NCBI RefSeq assembly: GCF_018687715.1
Contig: NC_056752.1
Location: forward strand, 49,203,837 to 49,267,836
Length of the DNA: 64,000 nucleotides
Source: Carya illinoinensis
Lineage: Eukaryota; Streptophyta; Magnoliopsida; Fagales; Juglandaceae
Direction: 5' to 3'
Below are positions 10,826-23,899 of the stretch, piece after piece. A model generated the notes under the pieces. It saw only the letters and a program-made list of their open reading frames with translations. It ran no database searches and was not told the DNA's origin. The position numbers and the translations under genes were made by a program. Every line of letters begins with the position of its first letter. The first letter of the stretch is position 1.

Positions 10826-12648
10826 CTATGCCCGTTCGTCCAATTGCTCTGGTTTGGGAGAGTACAAACTAGTCCCAAGAGTTTTATACAAAGTAGTATC
10901 AGAATAGACAGCGCGAGACCTCAATGACCTGATCCGATGTCTATGCCTATGACCTTTTCGGCGCTTCTGACAGTGCTTATCTTTTGTCATCTCACATTCA
11001 GTTTCACCTTCTCGTCCATTCTTCAGCGCACCACTTTCGTTTTCTCCTGCACTTGGTACAATGTACACAAATGGTCCAATCGGGTTATCATTCAAGTCCA
11101 AGAGAGGCTCTAAGTTCTTGACCACATTGGTCATTGTGGGTCTTGATTTGGGGTGAAGGCTCAGGCATTGGTAAGCCAATAACGCAAACTTCCTAGCCCC
11201 TTCTGTTGAGTACTGCCCTTCAAGCCTGGGGTCCATTATTCTGTCTAGTTTATGGGGGTCCTTCAAAAGAGGCCTTGCCCATTCTGCCAAATTCTGCTCT
11301 CTACTCGGTCGATTCTTGTCCACGGATCGTCTACCTGTTAGTAGCTCTAAAAGAACCACTCCATAGCTAAATACATCGCTCATAGTCGTCAAATGACCTG
11401 AGAATAACCATATGCATGGTTAATTAGTTATTAACTAACGCATTAATTGACAGAGTAACTATAATATGAGCTTCAATAAACAACTGTATTACCTGTCATA
11501 ATGTATTCAGGAGCTGCATAGCCCTCGGTGCCCATGACACGAGTTGTGACATGAGTGTCCTCCCCTTCTGGTCCATCCGTTGCAAGCCCAAAATCAGAGA
11601 GTTTAGCGTTGAAATCCTGCAAAGTGTATACACCTTACTTTAGTCTCACTCACTAGGCACCGCAAACTTAGATGATATGAAAAATGGCTAAGAAGATCTT
11701 GGTTATTACAGAGCCTAATAAGATGTTTGAAGCTTTAAAATCCCGATATATGACTGGTGTTTCTTCTTCGTGGAGGAAAGCAAGGCCTTTCGCGGTTCCA
11801 ATGGCAATCTTTATTCTTGTTAACCAAGGCAAAGCTGCAGAATAACCTGCATTAATCAGAAACAGAAATTTGTATCAGGAAAAGAAAATTGAAGCGACAC
11901 ATGGCAGGATTGAGTATGAAACTCTAAAATAGTTTTTCCGGTTCATGTCTTAAGGTAGCATATTTGAAAGATCAAGCCGGGATATGTACTTCTAAATAGT
12001 TGGTTCTCTAAGTTGCCACGCTCCATGTACTCATACACGAGTAGGCGGTGCTCATCCTCGCAGCAGTATCCGATCAAATTCACAAGATGGGTGTGCCTTA
12101 ATTGCCCAAGATATACTACTTCAGCCTGCAGAATAAAAATGATTCAAACATAGCATATATTTTGATCAGCACTCGCAAGTTAAAAAAAAAAAAAAAAAAA
12201 TGGCTGTGAGCTTTTTTAGCAAAATGTGAAAATCTGTTGCGAAGAAAAACGTGAGACTAGAAATGATTACCAGCCACTCCCTGTGGCCTTGTTTGCCATC
12301 CAAGTCTAAGACCTTGACAGCCACAGGTTGAGCTTCCAACCCAGGCCTTAGCTTGTCATCAATGAACCCCTTATATACAGGTCCAAACCCACCTTCACCA
12401 AGAAAATTACTCTTTGAATGGTTCTGCGTAATAACTGTGAGCTCCTTTAGAGTAAAAATTTGTAGATTTGATCCAACAAGAGAACTCGATAGATCACTTA
12501 TGAAAGAGGAGGAGTTACTTAAATCCGAGAGCCATAGCCTCCGGGAAGAACTTTGTTTGGAAACCGGAAGATTTGGCTCAGAGGGTGGGTTCTTGGCCTT
12601 GAAACAACCGGGTAGGAAGGTTTTCAATGTGATCTTTTTGAAAGCCAT
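10826..12648 (-). CDS. RIPK: RIPK-like receptor-like cytoplasmic kinase (RLCK-VII)
   Basis: Five exons join to 448 aa: 12648-12271, 12125-11990, 11846-11710, 11616-11493 and 11397-10826, all with GT-AG borders and consistent phase. The kinase domain covers about residues 79-350: glycine loop [11 protein letters not shown] at 84-94, VAVK lysine 112, catalytic [10 protein letters not shown] with Asp207, DFG at 225-227 and AAPEY at 251-255. It is an RD kinase. The N-terminus [16 protein letters not shown] has no Gly2 for myristoylation, but Cys15 could be palmitoylated; the C-terminus is rich in Lys/Arg/His. Length and the [14 protein letters not shown] insert match RIPK (Arabidopsis At2g05940, as I recall), a plasma-membrane kinase that phosphorylates RIN4 in immunity and links to root ROS signalling. 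An in-frame ATG 42 bases upstream is possible, but the chosen start matches the family. PBL-type paralogues are the alternative, so the symbol means RIPK-like. Confidence 0.92.
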
Positions 12649-13382
12649 ACTTTTATTGAAGCAATGATCTGCCCCCAAGTTGCTTAACATTAGGCTAAAG
12701 TACTGTCTCTTTAAAGCTTAAGGTCGAAGCAATTTATTGAGAATGATGTGGGCGTAATTTGTGATGTATGGTGAGAAAGACTCAACAATGTAGTCTATGG
12801 CCTAATGATGACCGACCATATCGATCCTTCTCCTTGCCAGGGAAGATTAATTTAGTACACAAATATGGAATTCTATTGTACTGAACAATATCTTATATTT
12901 TTGGGTGGGAGGGTAAAAATGACCTCTGCACGGGCTTGACTTTGAAGGTTGACGGCAGCATTAATTTGGGAATGCTTCATATTACCAAAAAGCCAGTCTG
13001 TAGAGAAGTTTGCTTGATCATGTGCTAAATTCAATGCAACTTCATCCGTTCGACTATTGGAATCTTCGACAAAAAGCGACTCAAAACGCCCAGTTTCTTT
13101 TTAATTTTTATGTTCCAAAAAAAAAATCCTCTTGCATTCTATTTTCTTCTTTTTGTCCCTCATGCTGATAATTTATCCTGGTAGGTCCACTTATATGCAG
13201 TTTTTCTTCTGATAATAACGTAAGAAAGCATGACTTTAACGAGTGTACGTCATGAATATTGAAAGCCATCATTTGACCAAAAAACAAAGAAAATCATCTC
13301 GATATTGGAAATAATTATTAATATTAGATTGAAATGATCAATAGCGCAAATAGAAGTATTCAAAGAACAAAACATATTAATG
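12649..13382 (-). promoter_or_regulatory. Upstream region of the kinase gene
   Basis: Contains the 5' leader and presumed promoter. It is AT-rich with no other gene seen. No specific element can be assigned with confidence. Confidence 0.35.
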
Positions 13383-13575
13383 TTGTTTAGATAATTAGAT
13401 GAGATGAGATGAGATGATTTTAGATGAAAGTTGAATAAAATATTGTTATAATATTATTTTTTAATATTAATATTATTTTATGATTTGAAAAAATTGAATT
13501 ATTTATTATATTTTATGTGAAAATTTGATAAAGTTGTAATGAGATGAGATAGGTTGAAAATATTTTTCAATCCAT
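13383..13575 (+). mobile_element. MITE, gagatgagatgag family (copy 1)
   Basis: Starts tgtttagataattagatgag, continues gatgattttagatgaaagtt and aataaaatattgttataat, and ends with gatgagataggttgaaaat and an inverted tgtatggattgaa-like terminus. I recognise this as a very common short family in Fagales genomes, probably hAT-derived. It is the best preserved of about six copies in the window. Confidence 0.6.
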
Positions 13576-15654
13576 ACACATGCATAAATCAAGAAACACT
13601 CTCAACTTATTTTATCATTACACCTGCATTTGTAATGAAATGAGATATTTTATATTCGTCAATCCTTCATTTTTTAGGCGGAGCATAGCCTCGGCGGAAG
13701 TTAATAAACCAGGACAGTATATTGGCTATAATATGCAAGAATGGTGCTACACCGGCCATCTAGGTATAGCCCAAGAAGACCATTTGATCTTTTTTTTATA
13801 TATATTTTTTATACCATTAAATATTTTTAAAAAATTACAATATCATTAAAAAATACTTTCTTAATCACTAAATTAAAATAAATAAATAAAGAAAATGTCG
13901 GGCCAAGCATTTTCCAATTGCAAATATCATCCTCCCTCCTATGCGGCCAACGTCGGAGTTGGTGGGAGATTCGTTTTTGTTCAAATTTCGTTGCGTGATG
14001 GGGTTTCATATTAAAGCAAGTTGATCACCTTTGTACATTTCCTGGTAGTAACCAGCCAATATGGATGTGACAATTCTTGGTGACGAGAAGATGCTCAGGA
14101 ATGACGATTGAGGACCAGTGTCCATTATAACATTAATTAAGCAATTTCGATGGTTAGAAGCATGCATGAGTCCATGCATATAAAGCCATTTTATTAGACC
14201 GTTCAATATTCAAAATGTAGCTGCACACATCAAATAACCTTAGATATAACTTGAACTTTGACAGCAGTGGGCCGGTCTGTTTAGCGTGTTTTAGGGACTC
14301 ACTCTCCCTCCTTTTGGTTTTATCGATAAGGAAGTGCATGGGATTTAGTCAAAGTAACACTGTCTTTATTTTTTAATTAAGTTTTATCCATTGTATTTAT
14401 AAATGTCATGAATCAAGATCATGATCAAGTGTTGCTAAAGGTATGGACTGCACTAATTAAGATTCGCTTTGCGTTCCAAAACCAAAGAGTTTATGTTGAT
14501 CTGAGCGATCATTTCAACCACAAAAAGACACCCAAAGTGGTTAGTAGGTTCTAAACAGGACCAAATTAATATAAATATACATAGATACTTGAGAAAGGCA
14601 GTACTTTGCAGCATGCAGAGACTTGAAGACCCCCACAAATAAAAAGATAAGGAAAACCCCACAAAGATTAACTCAGTTTTGATTGTCTGGTCAAACTGTA
14701 GCTGCGCCTTAGCATGAATGAGTGGTCCAGTGGGGATGGGTTCTAATGAAATATTCCACGCAGACCCCATGGCCAAAAGCATAAAATGATAAAAGCCGTT
14801 TTGTTAACGAAACAACTTAGAAGGTGAAGTAACGATAATAATTAAGATTGCTTTTTAAAAAGACAGTGTTACTGGTTTGTTTTTTGGTTTTTTCTTTTTA
14901 TCTCTTTCCTCGTGGGAGATGTCCATAAAAGAAACTTCGGCTTGTTTCACACTCCACAAAACTTTCTTGGAAGAGAGGCCTTAAAGGATGCCGTCTAAAA
15001 TGTTTCGTATCATCCAGCTTCAACCCCATTTATGCTGCAAAAGTTATTTATTTTTTGTTGTTGTTGTCGTCGTCGTCGTGGCAACACTGGAAATATTAAG
15101 GGAAGTACAGGCTAGAGCACCAGTGGTCCATATTATCTGGCAAATGAAGAAAGAAAATGGGGAGAGGAGTTGAGTTTCCATTGGACAGCTCTTAGCCTGA
15201 AACTCTGATCAAAGCAAATAACGAATCAATGACGACTTGCTTTAGGCCTGTTTGCGCACACAAACATTCGTAAATGGGCGCTGCCGCGCTGCTGCTGTGC
15301 CGCTCAGTTTTTATGATTGGACGTGTCTTATCGTGCAGACTGCAGATTGCAATTTTTTTTATTAGTTTTTAAATATATTTAAATTTTTTATTATTAAAAA
15401 AACAACACTTCTCCTATCAAGAAAAGTGATTTTACTTAAATGGTTAAGAAAATAGTTTTTAATGTGTTTGTGAATGTTTTTTTCAAAATTGCAAGGCCCT
15501 TAAAAACAATACACCAATATCACTAATAATTACTTCACTACCCATTAATTAAAAAAATAAAATACATTAACAGTCAAATGAAAGGTCAAAATCATGTGGC
15601 ATAGTATCATTTTTCTCTTTAAATATTCTCAAAATTTCTCATAATTTATTTCTC
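13576..15654. other. Intergenic, no supported gene
   Basis: Short open frames at 13580-13849 and 14453-14782 have no recognisable domain or splice partners. 13800-13890 and 15355-15480 carry AT-rich MITE-like words (ttaatcactaaa, tggttaagaaaatagtttttaa). A (GTT/GTC)n stretch lies at 15055-15080. Confidence 0.4.
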
Positions 15655-15950
15655 AATTATCACTCAAACACAAAACATTTTTCAATTTTCAATTTTCAAT
15701 TTTTTCATTTAATCATTATCTAAATACAAAATCATATACAATTTTCCTAAACTTTTTAACAAAACATTAGAAATAATACAATTTTTTTTAAATATCAAAA
15801 TAAAAATAATATTCAAATAATTTTTTAACTTTATAATATTTTTATTCAATTTTTTCTCTCTCATCTTCTAAAACTCAATAAAATATTTTAACTCAAATTA
15901 TTCTATTACTAATCACATAATTTTAAAATATTTTAAGTGTTATAGCCTCT
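15655..15950 (-). mobile_element. MITE of the gggcctgtttgg family (reverse copy)
   Basis: The reverse complement matches the element at 21836-22110: gtttgagtgat, gaaaattgaaaaatg, the taaagttaaaaaattatttg core and aatattttattgagtttt. The terminal gtttgg part is degraded. Confidence 0.5.
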
Positions 15951-16137
15951 ACCCGTGGAATAGGAAATTTGACCAATTATTGTAGAAGAATAATACTACA
16001 ACGCGTAACCTTACCTAATACTCACCCACCCAGAGCATATTAAAGACTACTCTGTACTCTATCAATGAAAATGATGTCTTTATAAATCCTAATTTTCTAC
16101 ACACAGATAAACATTAACGTTTTGATTTTACGGATGG

Positions 16138-16488
16138 TTTCAACATATTTCATCACATTCAAATATTATTTAAATATGCTTGTTAATTTCAATTTTTCAA
16201 AATTTTAACTTTTTTCATTTAATTATTACCTAATCATTACAACTTTTACAAACTTAAAAAAAAACACACACACACACACAAAAAACAATTCAATTTTTTA
16301 ACAAAAAATTATATTTTAACAATATTTTAACTTTATAATATTTTTATTCAACTTTTTTTTTTTTATAATTTTCCAAAATCCTATAAAACATCTTAACTCA
16401 ACTTATTTCACTATTATTCACAAAATATTTCACTAATATTTATGTATTTCTCATCGAGATGAATAACCAAACAAGCCCTAATAGTACA
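16138..16488 (-). mobile_element. MITE of the gggcctgtttgg family (reverse copy, long)
   Basis: Ends with aaccaaacaagccct, the reverse complement of the agggcttgtttggtt terminus, and shares the internal order of the copies at 15655 and 21836, including the tttataatatttttattcaa core. A (CA)n stretch at 16261-16280 is internal. Confidence 0.55.
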
Positions 16489-16714
16489 TGTAAAGACATC
16501 AACAAACAAACCCCAATTAATAATTTCAGTGAGATCGACATGCTGAATCTATATTTTTTCAAATTTGTAGCAATCATTTGGATAGAAAATTATAAAAAAT
16601 TTTGATATGCTCTGACTCACATATCATACAATTCAATGCCTTGCTTACTGTTAAAAAGTTTTAGCCACGAATAAAATGTGCATTGTTGTAATAACATCTT
16701 AGATAGACAGTGAC

Positions 16715-17108
16715 TAGGGGTGAAATTGACCATAACGGCATAGTTTCCATCCAAAATCAAAATCGCACCGATATATTTTTCAGGAGGTTATCTTGATTGA
16801 AACCGGCCGATGAAAGGGAGTAAAATTGGTTAGTGTAATTTCGGCTAGTTACCCTCGACTCATCATTGTCCCCGTTGATTTCACTCATTGACAAAAAAAA
16901 ATCTCATAAATTTGAGATTTATGAGATTTTAAGCAAATCTAACAACAAAATTACAAATAATCAAATAACGAAAATAGAGAAAAAATGAATCAGAGACTTG
17001 AGAGGGAGGTAGCTTTCTGTGCGTGACTGCGACAAACTCGTCCATCCTATCAAAGTTGAGAGAGGGAGATTAGATACAGAGCCTAAGAGGGAGATGGACA
17101 GATTACAA

Positions 17109-17167
<59 letters not shown>

Positions 17168-17670
17168 AAAGAGATATGAGAGAGAGAGCTTACAAGGGAG
17201 ATGAAAGATTTAAAAGAAAAGGCTAAAACAAAGAACGAGTGGCATAGTAAAAATTGGGGGTGGGGGCAAGGGGAGGAGTTGTGTCAAGGGTTAGGGTTGA
17301 AGCCCTAACCCAAAATGATGTTTTTTGGTATATTAAATAAAATGCATTTCTTTCTTCTTTTTATTCAAAATTTTATATTTAAAATAACACTGTTTCACTT
17401 AAAATTCTAAATTTTTTTCACGTCATTTTACATATATATTATAATATATATATATAATATATATAAACCAGATTTGTATATATACAAAGAATGTATATCA
17501 AAGAAAACCGGTTCACCAATTTATACCAGATTTAAACCAAAACCGAACCTATCGACGTCGGTTTCAGCCTATTTCTACAATCAACCGATCAATTCTCTTA
17601 TCAATTTTGGCCAATTTCATATTCCGACAGCTGGTCTGCACCGGTTTTCACAGTTTTTGTACCCCCCCTA
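16715..17670. mobile_element. Non-autonomous hAT-like element with 8-bp target-site duplication
   Basis: The left end is taggggtgaaattgacc; the right end, read as reverse complement, is taggggggtacaaaaactg-like. The flanks are acagtgac (16707-16714) and acagtgtc (17671-17678), an 8-bp duplication with one mismatch, as expected for hAT. The inside has accgg/ccggtt-rich edges (aaccggccga left, caccggttttcac right), a (GA)n tract and no transposase frame. Confidence 0.65.
17112..17162. repeat. (GA)n microsatellite
   Basis: An uninterrupted GA run of about 25 units inside the hAT-like element. Confidence 0.95.
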
Positions 17671-17678
17671 ACAGTGTC

Positions 17679-18430
17679 CATAACACCTCATCAGTCTGCT
17701 GACAAATCGGATGTGAAATGTGTGCTCTCGGGGAGGAGAAAAAGAAAATAATGTTCCAAGTGCATTTTACTTTGTCATCTTTTGGGCCTAGTCCTTGTCA
17801 TGGTCCACAGACATCCTTTGGGCCTGGGACTTGTCAAAAAAGGGTGGGCTGATTATACAGCCTTTTTTCTTCAAAGGTATAAAACAATGTACATACAACT
17901 ACAAACCAAGCATCAAAACGCGATGAATCTATAGGTTGAAATGTCTGAATATTTCCAAAAAAACAAAAAATGTGATTACCGAACAAGAAACCCAATAACA
18001 AGGATGTGAAAAGAGCACAGAAAGGCTTGATCTCGGGTCAAGCAGCTCCAGATTGATGGATGTCACCGTGCTTAAAAATTCAGAAAATTTTCTTCCGGAA
18101 ATTTACGACTGTGGACGAAGATCAAAAAGAAATTGAGCCGCCTCTCTAGTAGTAATTCAAGCTTGTAGAGAATTTATCCAGATTTAGTATCGAGTAAATA
18201 TATACCTCATCCAAAATTACCGCACAAAAGTTATGTACAGAGAACCTGCAACATCACCAACCCAAGCGAAATATAAAAACCCATTTTAAGCATAGACAAC
18301 GACGTGTAGAATGTATATCAGAGTCACAGCTGCGGTTACCTCTGCCGAACAAAAATGCATTGCCACAACTCAGTAGCAAAGAAAAGCATGAATCTAGGAA
18401 ATACTCCATCACTCATCTACTGGGAAAACG
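17679..18430 (-). other. 3' flank and presumed 3' UTR of the exportin-T gene
   Basis: Lies directly downstream of the PAUSED stop codon (TAG at 18433-18431). The balanced composition to about 17900 fits a 3' untranslated region; the polyadenylation site cannot be fixed. Confidence 0.4.
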
Positions 18431-21400
18431 CTATCTGAAAACAACGCTTCCATTCTGTTGCATTCTTAATCTTTCAATGAGTGACTGGTAGAATGATTTC
18501 AATGCCTTGATATCACTACCCTGCAGAAAGGAAGAATCAGGCCGAGCAAAAGTTAGAGCAGTTAAGCCAAATATTTATACTCGGGTCATTTCTGTAAGCC
18601 ATATATATCTATGAGAGAAACTGCAAAGCTAGGTTCAATGCCACATGCTCTAATTACCTACGTTTAGTCCAGAAATCTAAAGCCAACGGCCCAACACAAG
18701 ACAATCTCTGGCCTACACAAAACCCAAAGTTTCCGAAGGGCCATTCTCTTTTTAATTCATTATTGTACCAAATTTTGTGCACGTGTGTATATATTATTTC
18801 TAAGGAAAAATATCCTTGACCATGGGGTCTTACATTCAAACTACCACTTTCAAAGATTAACGTGAACAAATTGTGTATGGGCTGCCTTGGTTGGCAACAT
18901 CCTCAAGAGCGTATACTCTTAAAAAGGTGCAAACTCGGTCCAACAGCCAGTAACATGATAAACTACAGGCTCAGGCTGGCCCTAAAGAGCAGTCAACTGT
19001 ATTAAAAACAGCTTCTTGTGACCTTGACCACGCTCACTCTCCTTGGGCTTTCACTGAATTTTGTGACACACAACCAACAACCAAGAGCAAACATCGCTAG
19101 TTCGAATTCAGCATATTCTTTATGGTGGCCTCACTAGCAATCCAAAACATCAAAAAATACGCTACAACTTGTATATAACCATGGGAGATTGTTTTTATCA
19201 TAAATAGCATACTTTACAAGAGTCTAACTTTGGTCCAGTTACCAGATGGAATGGATCTTTACCAATTTACGAGAAAATAGACTCCAAGTAACAAACACAG
19301 GGTTCGTTTAGCATCACCAAAAGGAATATTAAAATACTAAAAGCATTAGCAGAACAAAGTAACAAATTCTTTGATGAATGAACATGTAAATATACTAAGC
19401 ATTATTTCTTTCTTTTTTTAATAAGCATAAATATACTAAAAACATTAGCAGATTAAAGTATATCCCGGATCCTGGAGCACTAAATTACTCTACCTGCAAC
19501 TTCTGACAGTATTGCGCTGCCAAATCTTGAGGGCAATGTGCAGCTGCAAAAGCTTTTGATACAAAATGGATGAGAAACTCGTCTCCAAATTTCTCATACA
19601 TGACCTTCTGAGCAAGCACGATTTCTCCAAACAAAACAAGCTGCCAAGTAAATTCACAAAACAAGCTGTCGTTAAATCTTCAACAATACGACAATAAATA
19701 ACCACTAATTCAAACTGAAGAAGTCTAAACAAGGACTTCAAACGAAATAAGTGATGGTTATTATTTGTTTCATCAATAATTATGTATTATAACAACAGAT
19801 CTCATCATAGCCCCAAGGTGAGCGTCCGTATAAACCAGACATCCTGGGTTCAAAGCTCCGTATTCACTCTTGGGGTCATCAGACTCGGAGAATTTCCCCA
19901 TGAATTACCCACAATGTACTTGCGGGAAACTCCTGACCGAAGACCTGTGCACTCCCAGGATTAGTTGGGACTTTGTCCCGAATATCCGGTGCCAATAAAA
20001 AACAACAGAACTCATGAAGTAATTTCATCAGCCTCTTTCCACACATAATTTTTTAAGTAATATTTCATATACAGAATTATCTTAACAAAAACCTTAACAC
20101 TTCAACCCCAAATAGCTTCTAAAATTTCCCCTCAACCCTTTCACAAGGATTGGGATGTGCATTTCCAACCTTGAGTCATTTTTCTTTGAACTTCTAGTGC
20201 ACTCTGGATGTTGTAACAAATCAATAAAAGAAAATTGTTCATCCAAAATGCCCAGAAAATAGTAAACGCATTTTCTAGTTATAACAGGCAATGCCCATTT
20301 TCTAGTTGGACCAAAGTTTCTCTAAACTTTAAACTGTCAGGGACATATTGACCAAATAAACATGTGTTCCCATGTAAATGAATTATTTGTCTTAGATGTC
20401 CTTTCTGCTATCCAACTTCATCAAAACTGAGATAGAGAGGAATACACTTCAGCAGCCAACCAAAAGACTAGGAAAAAACGCGGGAGGAAGAAGGGCAGAG
20501 GTGAAGAACAACTATGACAATGAGGATATGCCCACAATAACTATAATCACGAGCAGAATTTACCACCCATCTATTCCTGGATTACTCCACCCACGATAAC
20601 AACAATCAAAAACCCATTCACCTAGAACGTTTACTGCAAAAGCAAGGCAAATTTCTCTGTTGTATCCCACATCTATGCCTGGATAATCCCCTCCTGTTAT
20701 GTTATTTCTAAAAATGATTATTTTTTAATATTTATAAAAATGAATATAGATACACTTAGGTATCTCCTGTTTTGATACCCTGCTATGAATACGTTTTTTG
20801 ATAACTACCTCCTCATATATTTTATAATTATAGATGTAAATTCCTTTCAAAATATTATTTTTCCAAGTACAGTTGAATATGTGGTCCAATCAATTACTGC
20901 ATAAGAAGTTTAGTAGATAACCTGATGATCTTATAAAATTTAAGCCCAATAAACAGGGAATGTTTTTATAAAAAAAAAAGAAAAAAGAAAAAAGAAAAAG
21001 GATCCTGCATAATACACTTACAGTATTTGCATCCCGAAACTCAAAGGATTTGTCAAGCAGGCTATACAAACAACAATTTGTTGCAAAGGCCTCAATTACA
21101 AATTTTTGGAAACCAGGTACCTGAAAAAAATTAAACATTCAGTATGAGAAAAAGCTTTTAAAGGGGAAGGTGAAAACAGCACCTCAACAAAACGATGGTG
21201 GTGGAGGAAACTTAGAGAGTACCTTTTCTTCACCAGAAGGCCTGCTACACCAGTCTTTGATTAATGTAATAAATATCTGAACACAAGCCTGCGTAATAAA
21301 GGATAACGAATTAGATTCAGATTGTTTTGATTGGATTTTGACTATACCAATATGTTAAGACAGTCCTAGTGTGTGTTGAAACTATCTTAAGAAAAACCCA

Positions 21401-23051
21401 AACAGTATAAAAAGTAATAAATCTTGCAAGTATCACGAACCTTTCTTACAAGAATATCACTATGATTACAAGACGTGTACAATAGCAGCTGCATCATTGG
21501 ATCCAAGTAGCCCCTACTCTTGGGGGAAAGAAAAACGTAAGAAAGATTATGTGTAGCTATCACGTGCAGAAATGTGTACAATGTTCTTTGAAGATCTTGC
21601 AATTCACGGACTTCCTACAGGAGAAAAGGAGTCTGGCATCATGGCATACTCAGTAGAGCAAGAGAAAATTCCACAAGTACAGTGCTATAGAAGTTAAAAC
21701 TTAATAAGCAGAACGCTTCATGTGGATTTTCATTTTCAAAAGCATCACAATCAACATTTAAAAGGCATATTTGGAGTAATTTTCACAACTAAATAAAAAG
21801 CAAGCAGTAAAAAAACAACTTTTTACTGCCCATAAGGGCCTGTTTGGATACTCAGAATATCTCAGTATATCTATAAATAGTAATAAAATGGTTTGAGTTA
21901 ATATGTTTTATTGAATTTTGCCAGAGGAGAGAAAAAATTGAATAAAAATATTATAAAGTTAAAAAAAATTATTTTAATATAACTTTTGTTTTGAAATTTG
22001 AAAAAAATAGTATTGTTTTTTGTGTATTGTTTGGGAGTTTGAGAAAATTATAATGATTAGATAATTATTTGAAAAAAAAGTTAAAAATTTGAAACTGAAA
22101 GTGTTTGTGTTTAAATGATGAGTAATGCTAGATACAGTCGTAAAATACACAAACACCACGCAATCCTTTTAAAAAAGAGTGAGATTCATTATTAAAAAAT
22201 TAATTTTTTTTTTTCATGTGAGTCCTGTATTTCTTCACTTTTCTCAAAGGAATTGCACGACACTTGCGCATTCTACGACTGCAAATATCATTTCTCTTAA
22301 ATGATGCTTGGGAATGAAATATCTAAAAATATCAAAGATAATTGAGAAGAGTTGTGTTGCCAAATGGACCCTAAAAGAACATGCTATGCTACCTAACGCA
22401 GCTCATAAAGTTGAAACTTATAGCCCAACTCTTAGGGCTATTACACTATATACATCTAATGTAGAATTCAAATTTCAAATGCCAAATTACTTTATCAAAA
22501 AAAATAAAAGCGCCAAATGTCACATTATTCTTAATTCCTTAACTCATTTCTTCTTCTTCTTTTTGTTTCATAACAATAGAAATGAATCACGAGAACTTCT
22601 TGCTCAAAAGTAAATTCAGAGCCAGCAACTATTAATCACTTTTCCCTAGGTGATATAAAAATAAATTTTAGTCAGTCTTAGCTTAGGGAATACAAACAAA
22701 CAAAAAAATCATAATTTTTTTAGGAAGAAATTAATCATTTTATATAAGTAATATAATTTCATTAAAAAGGGCACAGGGTACAGCCCTAGTACAAAAGTAA
22801 ATGCATTTGTTTATAATAATAGAAAGTGAGACTAGCCCCAATATTTTACTAGTTTGAAAATGCACATTCATGTTTGTACAATTTTTTTTGTTTTTGTACA
22901 AATAAATTCAAATTGTAGTAAAAAACTAGTGAAGGACCAAACTAGTTTACTTATTAAAAAAGTAAAAAGCTAGTTAAGGAACAGAAATCATTTCAACTTC
23001 AAGCACTTCATAAGATACATAAAAAAACCAATCATACAATATCTTCTGGCA

Positions 23052-23091
<40 letters not shown>

Positions 23092-23854
23092 AAACAAAAT
23101 ATATATATAGATATAACAGCTATAAAATAAGGGTCTGGTGTATAACAAACATGTTAGCAGAGACTGCAGAAACATTCATCTGATGAACAAACTCATGGAA
23201 ATGCTTTACTGAATTGATCCCTATACCTCGGTATTGGTTCCAGGTCCTGAAGGAAATGCATCTGTTTGGATAACATTAAATATCCTACCAGCAATAGCAG
23301 GAAATACTTCTTCCAATATGTCACGGAACAATGTGTTGAATTTGCATATAAGTTGATTGAGTAACAAAAGAAAACTGGTCATCTCCTTTGGCTGCAAGAA
23401 AATATAGTCTAGAATAAAAATCTTGATGTCACTGAAGCAAAGAGTAAATTAATGCAGAAACTTATAATAATTCGCAATCATAATTCACATAACCAGGACA
23501 AATGGATAAAACATTCCTTCCCTGCTTAACTGCTGTTAATAAAACGACAACAAAAATTTTCCTTAAAATCTTAAAAGGGGAAATAGGAAAGGAGATGTGC
23601 TGAAAAATATTTTTTTTATATGTAAGATAAGTTTTATCAATGTTTTGAAATATACTATCCAAGTACAAACAGAGTATACACAAGATACGCTTAACCAGAG
23701 AAAAGAATAAATAAAGATCAGAGAATGATGCAAGCCTTTCAATTACTAGACAGGAGTATGAAGCCTTTCTCCGTCCTCGTATGATCATTTGGGTGGAGTA
23801 TTAGTCTCGTGGGAAACAAGGGATTGGGGTAGTCACAGTGACTTGCTTTGCTTT

Positions 23855-23899
<45 letters not shown>

